64,000 bases of DNA from Sipunculus nudus (lineage: Eukaryota > Annelida > Sipuncula > Golfingiida > Sipunculidae): assembly GCA_026874595.1 (NCBI GenBank), contig CM049318.1, positions 30,350,956 to 30,414,955 of the forward strand, in the 5' to 3' direction. Below are positions 56,451 to 64,000 of this stretch, piece by piece; within the stretch, counting starts at the first letter, position 1; the number at the start of each line of letters is the position of its first letter. The notes beneath the pieces are model-generated. The model saw nothing but the letters and a program-made list of their open reading frames with translations, had not been told where the DNA came from and did not search any database. A program made the translations under genes and the position numbers.

Positions 56451-57179
56451 GATTACCTTTGGTTTATTAAGATCAGGTAGGTGATTGGGCCCGTTTAAAT
56501 GCAGGGCTTACTTTGTTCAATGTTTTATGAGGAAATGCGGCTTAGAGCATTTCATAACTTCCTGCCTAAATGAATTCCAAAATATAGGCAAACAATGAGC
56601 TAATAAAGATAAAAAAAAAATAAAAAAAAGTCCTATCTTGAAAAATAGACCAAGGTCACTGAAACTGTGCCGAAGGATTTGGATCATAATGTGGTACATC
56701 CTTGGTAAAAATCAATAAAAGCGAATAAGAAATGGCAGAATAATAAAAATAAATACGGAAAAACAAATATCTTCACCTAAAAGGATAGGAGGAGGTAAAA
56801 TACCTGACTCGAGTTCTACTTTCCTCCATATTAGATTTTACAAAGGTATTTATACAGAGTATCACGAAATACATTATATTACATTACCCCGAATCTAATT
56901 TTCTATATACCTCAGATTCGAATGCGTGGCTTTCTTAAAAGTTTCACTATTGAGTCAGCTAATCAGATCGTATTTCAGGAATTAGTAGATACAGTCACGT
57001 GACATAAGTGCAAGCCCTGCTTTCAGCAATATATGATTGTGAATCTTTTATCTGTAATATATCATGTTCATTATGTCTTTTCATGTAACACAGTGTTATA
57101 TAACAAAGTCAGATGACTCATCTTGGAGTTCTGCATTCAATCTTGCCAGACAAGTGGCAACTCGCTCGGTTTTCTCCTC
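56451..57179. other. No recognised feature
   Basis: Nothing coding or repeated was recognised. Confidence 0.45.
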
Positions 57180-57315
57180 TGACAACCAGGTTTGGCCCCG
57201 TCCAATGACGGTGGTTTTCTCCGGGCACTCAGGTTTACTCCCCCTAATGCAGACTATATCGAATGCCTCCATCTGAGCCATGGAGAGTGCTTCGCATTAG
57301 TTATCAAGGTATTCG
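57180..57315 (+). repeat. SINE-3 fragment, plus strand, head missing
   Basis: GTGGTTTTCTCCGGGCACTC, CTAATGCAGACTATATCGAA and GAGCCATGGAGAGTGCTTCG align with the reverse complement of 13441-13560. No tRNA-like head was found. Confidence 0.75.
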
Positions 57316-57651
57316 CGAACCCCTGTAACATAAATACACTTTTTAACTTTAGACTATTTATTTCTACCAGCACAATTAGTCAGTGTCACTTTTAGCTCAT
57401 TTTAAACCGACTCAGTATTATTAGGCTTGCCATATATTGATATATGGCAGGGCCTGGTAAAATTAGGTCCGATTGGATCGGGCTACTTTGGGCTTACTGT
57501 AAAGTGTGTATATTTCACCATTCGCAATTTACACTAATTCTATACTGTGTATACAACTTAAATTCACTAATTGAATCATTACACGTTCAACCTCGTACAC
57601 GTAAAACCAACTTTCATGTACACGGTTGTGTTCGTGATGTGTCTGTATTAA

Positions 57652-57832
57652 ACTGCTGAGTGTGACTCACGGATACAGCCCTCGCTACCTCGTGGTACAG
57701 TCTTCCAGCCGTGGCACTTCCTTACGACCGGTAATCTTGTCATGATATACTTTGACCTAGACCTGAGGGTTCTAACCGGCGATGAAGGATTACGAGAGGA
57801 GAAAGTGCAGGGAAAAAGATCCATGTTAAGTG
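57652..57832 (+). other. Possible exon, unrecognised
   Basis: An open frame of about 60 codons (…RGTVFQPWHFLTTGNLV, MIYFDLDLRVLTGDEG…) ends at a good donor-like site AAGTG|GTGAGC at 57832. The upstream CTGCTGAG is a weak acceptor without a strong pyrimidine tract. I recognise no family. It may be chance. Confidence 0.2.
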
Positions 57833-60800
57833 GTGAGCCCTCCCGCTGATGGTTGTGTACAAACATTAACGGTAAACACGGTGAACTCTCCGACTCGCTG
57901 CATGGGCACAAAAAAAAATATACATGTATACATATACATATACTACACATATACCGCTTTAAAACTGTTTCAAATTTACGCTTATCGATTGCGTGCCCGA
58001 ATCTCTATATTTTTATTATATATATATCTATTATTTTTAATATATGTTCCGTGACTCGAGGATTATTAGGATAAGGATAATTAGCATCTTATTCAAGTTG
58101 GTGTTGAAAAGAAAGCGCATATGATAAATAATTGAAACCATCGTCATGCTCGCCTGAACAATAATTGTTCCCTATATTTTAAAATTAATCATCAGAACTT
58201 GGTTCACAAAGACTTTATAGAGACACGTGTTCATATTTGCAATCATATAAAATATATATGCGATCTGTCTTGGTGATAACGATGTTTGATTTGCAGTTAT
58301 ATCACACCTGTTTAATGAACTGTACGCTCCATAATCAGCGGTTATGCTATGCTCAACTATTCGCTACAGTTTCCGCTGCAATAAACCGCTTTTGCCGGTC
58401 AGGTTTAGCCACCAGGCGGTGCTGTCTCTGTGGAATTCCCCTGCGTAATATTTAACCAATCAAGGTATCACCAGCACAATCGGATGTTCTTCGAGGTACC
58501 TGTCACTTTGCACTGCACTGTGGTAGCACAGACTTTTTCCACCACCTTCCCGCCCCCCCCCCCGGTTCGAATACACACGATGCAATCGTCAACTTTCATC
58601 ACAGTCTCTATACTGACTTGCTGGTGTGGCCTAAGGTCAGTTATTTCCAACTGTCTGCATATTATCTTCCTCTCTTGCCGTGCTACACGAGCTTGCAACG
58701 GCGCAGTCATGTTTGTTTACTTGCTAAGTCAACAATTTTTACCAATTTTACAGATTTGTTCAAACGCAGAGTCAATCAAATTTTAGTTTATCAAGCGCAA
58801 AACTAACTAGGTGTTCGGCACCTTAGCAAATCTGAAGAATCCTGCTATTTCTCACAGCGTGTGAGTAGAAGGTTACCAGGAGGTCACGCGCTGTGTTTTG
58901 AGCGTAAACGAGCTGTTACAGAGCTTGTACTGAATCAGGAGCGGGCTATCACCCCGGACATTGACTTCACCTTTCGCCTCATCTTCTCCATCCTCCTTGC
59001 TTTTCTAGCCCTGACAGACAGATGCGAGCCCTGTCAGAGTCCCTGCCTAATGCTTGCTGCTGCCGCCCCTATTCCATTCCTCTCAATTATAAACAAACAA
59101 AAGAAGCACTCGTCCATGGCTTTATTCCTCTATCATCAATAATATTTATAACATCCCTCTAATCTGTTTACTCTTATATCTACTTAACAGTATATTCGTT
59201 TAAATCTGTTACCCACATGAAACCTGAAATCTGTTTTTAAATGTTTTGCAGAAAAAATAATAATATATGTTGTGAACAATCACACACACCCATAAAACAC
59301 ACCCTCTTACGAACGGAGATGAACGCATACCCTCCCGGCGGAAGGAAACAATTATGTATTCGAACTCATTTTGTGTATATATTTGTTTGGCATGTATCTG
59401 CAGCTGAAGGTTAAGTTCTCATTGGCAAATATTTGCCATTCCAGCAAAACTGGAAATATGCATTTTCAGAAATGCATTCCTCCGCCATGTGCGCTGTCCT
59501 TACTGTGGGATCCTCCCCAATCCGTGTTTGTGTAATGCTGTTCTGTCCATATATTGCCAGGTACATTCGTGCATGGGCGAATTTATACATTAACGGATAT
59601 CAAGGAAAGTCCTACCTGGACCCGGATCATAAGGCGGATGAAAATTAAAATCTTAACATTTCATGAAATTCAGGTCATGATTTATTGAGTTATTTTGTGG
59701 AAAAGCCCACAAACAAACGCACACCTAAACACTAACACACGCACGAACAGAAATGGACACAAACCTGACAGAGACAAAAATGTGTTTCTCGGAATGGTTA
59801 CGGTAAAGTCAAATTAAAGGGTTCATTAATCCTTTCATGACTTTGAGCGTTTGCAGCTCAATAGATGACGAAGAAGTTGGGGTCTGGCATTCCCCAGAAA
59901 TGTCAACTGTCAGTGTACCTGCGTACCTTCTAGTTTATTCCGTCAGCTGTATTTACCGGTTAATGACGTCATCAAGGTACATCGCACTTGCATGTTGTTT
60001 ACGAGTTTATGGACATCGAGTGACTCAGCCGTCATCACTCGCGTATCTTTCGGCTTAAAAAAACGCAAACAACGCAGAAACATCCCGGCCTGTTTATGAG
60101 CTTGTTACAGCACTCTTTAGACTTAAGATAACGAACAAAACAACGTTTGTAACTGATAGCGTGGGAGGTAGGCCACGGGGTACGGGGCATATAACGCCCT
60201 ACAAATCCAGGGGCCGGGAATGTATGACGTACTCACCTTGTACGTTTTACCGGCACAACCGTTACGAAAACAACGAATGAGGAGGTTTTCAGAAGCGAAT
60301 TCACTGAACAATAAAAGTCAATGGGATTTTTTATTAATGCTGATGTAATGGTGCTGTTTAAAATCATATAAAAGGCGATTAACAATGATTCAGTGTTGGA
60401 CATATCCAGAAAGCTCATATATTATAAGGTCATTTGTATTTCCTACCTTAACGTGGAAAACGAATTCCTTGACGTCATCCATCATTGAATTTGTTAAATG
60501 ACTGAAAAATATCAAACTATTCATTTATCAAAATGCATAAAATTTGTTAGACCATTGAAAGCGAAATGCGCATACCCTCCCGGCGAAGGCAACAAATAAT
60601 GTTTATATGTAAACTACATACGATTCGAGCCTAAACTTGCCTTTAAAGGCATTTTAAGGTCGGTATAGGTTAAGGTAAAACATGTGACAGAAACAGCCTG
60701 TGCATTTGCCTCCTCTAATTAGTTGTTGAGTATAGGTTCTTTTTTTCCTTTACAACAGTGCACAAGATACTGCCAGGAGACAAAATATTAATCGATATCG

Positions 60801-62042
60801 TTAAGGTGTCGTTTTGGCTCAATAGAAACCAAATAACAGGTTCAGTAAAGGCTGATTAAAGTAAAATCTTTCAATGAAAGAAAACTGTAAAACAAAGAAA
60901 AAAAAGAGCTTCAACATGTCAAGTTAATTACACCCATCCAATCAAACTGCAACCTTTTTTATTATTTTCCGCTCGCCAAGACTTTTTATCTCGTTAACAG
61001 AAACAGCCACAAAATTTTAAAGAAACAGCAAAAAAAAAAAAAACATGATGACATCCATGTACGATGTTGCTTAAAGAGTAAATGATAAGTAATATATAGT
61101 ACCTTAACTGTGTTGTTTTTTTTCTGTTATGTCATAAACTTGAGCTTATTAAAATGTTATGCCCTTTGTTTGAGTGGAGTGGGGCACTTTCTATTGATAT
61201 CAGCTTAAACACCCCGACATAAAGTTACACACACGTACCCTCGCCCCACACCAACACACAACCAAACCCACATATAACATGTATTAAACAATGATTCATT
61301 TATCTTTCCTGATTCCTATACTGTCGCGTGTGCTCTCAAAGACAGAAAACCTAAACGAACCCAAGTATTTTTTGATAAATCAATAAATATGATGTATCGT
61401 GACAGAATTAACCCCGGAGGGCATGTCTTTCCGTGTGTTTTCTGATTAAGTTTATTTCTATATCATCTTTGTTTTAAAGCTAAGTCAGATGGTTTTATAA
61501 GAGAGAGTCTTATGACTTCGAAAATATTGATATTATTTATCTTCTAAAAACATGTATTTTTTTTTTTGTCGCAGTTAGCATTCAGAATTGATTTGTCTTA
61601 ATACCATAAATATATTTACCATAAAGTTAACTCAATTCTTCCATTTACCTAAAGCTTAAGCGGATACATTGCCGTGTCTTCTGTATTAAGCTTACCGGTG
61701 CTGCATGGGTGGGGCCGTATGTACTCCATAACTCTTTAATGTGCTCTGGATTTGAAAAAAAGTGGGAGTAGCTATAAAGGAAAACTTGATTAAGAGTTAA
61801 TCCAGCGTACCACAACCTTTTATTTATGGTGGTTTCAGGTCGGCCAAAAGGCAGCCTCCGTGGGGAATCTGATATTACAGTTGCCGAGGTATATTCGATT
61901 ATTTGCACTATGAGTATTTACCTTAAGTACATGTAGGTCCTACCTTTCACAGCTGTACTTTCAACAGCTCATGGTTACGGACTATAAAACAAAAAAAAAA
62001 AATCCTGGCTGTAACGATCAGACAGACCAGTAAAATGAAACA
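57833..62042. other. No gene recognised; poly-C at 58553-58563
   Basis: A short same-strand repeat, CGCATACCCTCCCGGCG, followed by AAGG and AACAA, occurs at about 59326 and 60570. Several 60-118 codon frames lack motifs; the longest (58430-58786) crosses the poly-C. Nothing else was recognised. Confidence 0.45.
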
Positions 62043-62079
62043 CGTAAACACACACACACACACACACCCTCACACACAC

Positions 62080-62136
<57 letters not shown>
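62043..62136. repeat. (AC)n-(AT)n compound microsatellite
   Basis: AC tract at 62047-62080 followed by AT at 62085-62136. Confidence 0.97.
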
Positions 62137-62140
<4 letters not shown>

Positions 62141-62289
62141 TCATAAATGACATGTGTATTCTGTAAGATAAATTCTTACACGCTTTACATTTATGGTACA
62201 AGAAACATGTGGTTAATTTTATCTATTCAAAAGTATAAAAGGTTTCAATAGAGTGCATGGGCATGTTTTAAGTTACTGGATACCTTAAG

Positions 62290-62425
62290 CAGTGATGTAA
62301 GACTCGAGTCCGAACTCTAGTCGACTTTTTTTTATAACTCAGAATTTAACTCAAGGATCCTGGACTCGTGCTTGTACTCGGACTCGAGCAATCAGACTAA
62401 GATCTCGAGTCCAGTATAGAAAGAA
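62290..62425 (+). repeat. hAT-like ACTCGAGTCC MITE, left part
   Basis: CAGTGATGTAAGACTCGAGT and GGACTCGTGCTTGTACTCGG match the element at 23734-24189; the right end is missing. Confidence 0.6.
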
Positions 62426-62481
62426 GCCCTTTCACATGCTATCAAGCAGTTCATACACATGTGCAAACTGTTAACTAAAAA

Positions 62482-62536
<55 letters not shown>
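62482..62536. repeat. (AT)n microsatellite
   Basis: Pure AT followed by ACACATACAAACACA. Confidence 0.97.
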
Positions 62537-62542
<6 letters not shown>

Positions 62543-62739
62543 CAAACACAAGACTATAAATACAAAGCTATAGCTCTGCTTCGGGAACTAAATGTAATTA
62601 GACATTTAATATATATATTAACTAGATATTTCTTGGCACCGCAGGTGCCATAGTATCGCCAGACAATTAATCCCCCCCCCCTTTAAGAATAGGCCCCCCA
62701 TCTTCAGCAACAATTAATATCAGACCACACTCATAGAAA

Positions 62740-64000
62740 AGGTCATTCTCATAGAAAAGGTCATGATCCAAATTTCAATATACATCATCCTCTAACCCAT
62801 GTCTATGTATATGCAAGAAATCTGTCCATTAGTTTTTGACTTATAATGCTCACAGTACTGTTAAGTGACAATGATGGGGTATTAAACGGCACGATAACAA
62901 GTAAAAGAATAACAGGTGGCACCACCTGTTTCCCGTACATGACAACACTATCCAAGATCTTCGTTCAAGTTGATTTTTGGACCATTCAATGCATCCCTTA
63001 TTGAGAAATTAATGATTTTGTGTGATTTTCACCATATATGGCAATATTTAAGGTCAAGGCCACTCATTGGAAAGGTCATGACCCCTATTCAAATAAACAT
63101 TATCCTATAACCCATATCCATGTATATGCATAATATGACAGAAATTTGTCCATTAGTTTTTGACTTATAATGCTCACAGTACTGATAAATGGCAATGATG
63201 GGGTATTAAACGGCACAAAACAAGTAAAAGAATAACAGGTGGCGCCACCTGTTTCCGGTACATGACAATACTTTCCAAGATCTTCGAACATGTTGATTTT
63301 TGGACCAATGCATGCATCCCTTATTGAGATATTAATGATTTTGTGTAATTTTCACCATATATGGCAATATTCAAGGTCAAGGCCACTCTAATAGGAAAGG
63401 TCATGACCCCAATTTATATATACATTATCCCAAAACCTATGTCTATGTATATGCATATTATGAAAGAAATCTGTCCATTAGTTTTTGACTTATAATGCTC
63501 ACAGGTTATAAATGTACTGTTAAGTGGCAATGATGGGGTATTAAACGGCACGAAAACAAGTAAAAGAATAACAGGTGGCGCCACCTGTTTCCGGTACATG
63601 ACATTACTATCCAAGATCTTGGTTCAAGTTGATTTTTGGACCAATGCATGCATCTCTTATTGAGAAATTAATGATTTTGTGTGATTTTCACCATATATGG
63701 CAATATTCAAGGTCAAGGCCACTCATTGGAAAGGTCATGACCCCTATTCAAATAAACATTATCCTATAACCCATATCCATGTATATGCATAATATGACAG
63801 AAATTTGTCCATTAGTTTTTGACCTTTAATGCTCACAGTACTGATAAATGGCAATGATGGGGTATTAAACGGCACAAAACAAGTAAAAGAATAACAGGTG
63901 GCGCCACCTGTTTCCGGTACATGACAATACTTTCCAAGATCTTCGAACATGTTGATTTTTGGACCAATGCATGCATCCCTTATTGAGATATTAATGATTT
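62740..64000 (+). repeat. Family R tandem array, about 330-bp units, continuing past the window
   Basis: Units start with GAAAGGTCATGACCCC near 62743, 63070, 63397 and 63727. Each contains GTCCATTAGTTTTTGAC, AATGATGGGGTATTAAACGG, a palindrome AACAGGTGGCGCCACCTGTT (62911, imperfect; 63234; 63570; 63893) and GTGATTTTCACCATATATGG. Palindrome spacings of 323, 336 and 323 bp suggest a higher-order two-unit pattern. The minus-strand frames through the units are not genes. Confidence 0.93.

Noticed and set aside
58430-58786. 118-codon frame
   Set aside because: It crosses a poly-C tract (PPPPP), overlaps a frame on the other strand and has no family motif.
62740-64000. CRISPR-like array
   Set aside because: Units of about 330 bp without short direct repeats and unique spacers; eukaryotic tandem repeat.
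1-64000. A new multi-gene biological system
   Set aside because: Only one gene is supported; all other structure is explained by repeats and mobile elements, so no system can be claimed.

Overview
The window is animal genomic DNA: AT-rich, gene-poor and full of repeats, with GT-AG introns and no bacterial-style operons. The repeat style fits a lophotrochozoan, most likely a marine mollusc such as a bivalve. The clues are many long (AT)n tracts, diverged units rich in AGGTCA half-sites, elements opening with CAGCTGAGCTATAG and GTCCGTC runs, tRNA-derived SINEs and hAT/pogo-like miniature elements. The species assignment is inference from style, not from a match.

One protein-coding gene is well supported. 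It is a beta-1,4-galactosyltransferase-family (GT7) enzyme on the + strand, with five exons at 15106-15341, 17691-17878, 23540-23662, 24875-24973 and 25903-26074. They join in frame to give the last 271 residues, covering essentially the whole catalytic domain. The 5' exon or exons for the cytoplasmic tail, membrane anchor and stem were not found. The position of bovine B4GALT1 Tyr289, which controls donor-sugar choice, is Leu here. That points to a beta-1,4-GalNAc-transferase (LacdiNAc synthase) rather than a strict galactosyltransferase.

Layout: 1-15 kb is repeats only (unit families here named R, B, C and A, a 3 x 281 bp tandem array, SINE heads, microsatellites). 15.1-26.7 kb is the glycosyltransferase gene, with SINEs, hAT-like MITEs and compound microsatellites in its introns. 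27-36 kb holds an hAT element with a perfect 8-bp target duplication, a family of GGCGTCAAT-ended MITEs, family A/B repeats and a broken LINE reverse transcriptase. 36-47 kb holds an unrecognised ORF, a MITE with long inverted ends, a duplicated segment rich in POU octamers, a pogo/Tigger-like transposase remnant, a full SINE with target duplications and a 27-bp minisatellite. 47-51 kb is nearly featureless. 51.2-54.5 kb is a nested repeat (an element inside a SINE that carries a second SINE). 54.5-62 kb is mostly unassigned. 62.7-64 kb is a tandem array of about 330-bp units, a relative of which lies inverted at 0.36-0.7 kb.

I saw no functional tRNA or rRNA gene, no CRISPR array and no convincing novel multi-gene system. 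The most useful leads are the Leu substitution, the self-dating nested insertion, the shared GGTGGCGCCACC palindrome in two repeat families, and the nuclear-receptor-like and POU-like sites carried by repeats. Most long open frames are translations of (AT)n, (CT)n or minisatellite DNA and are not genes.
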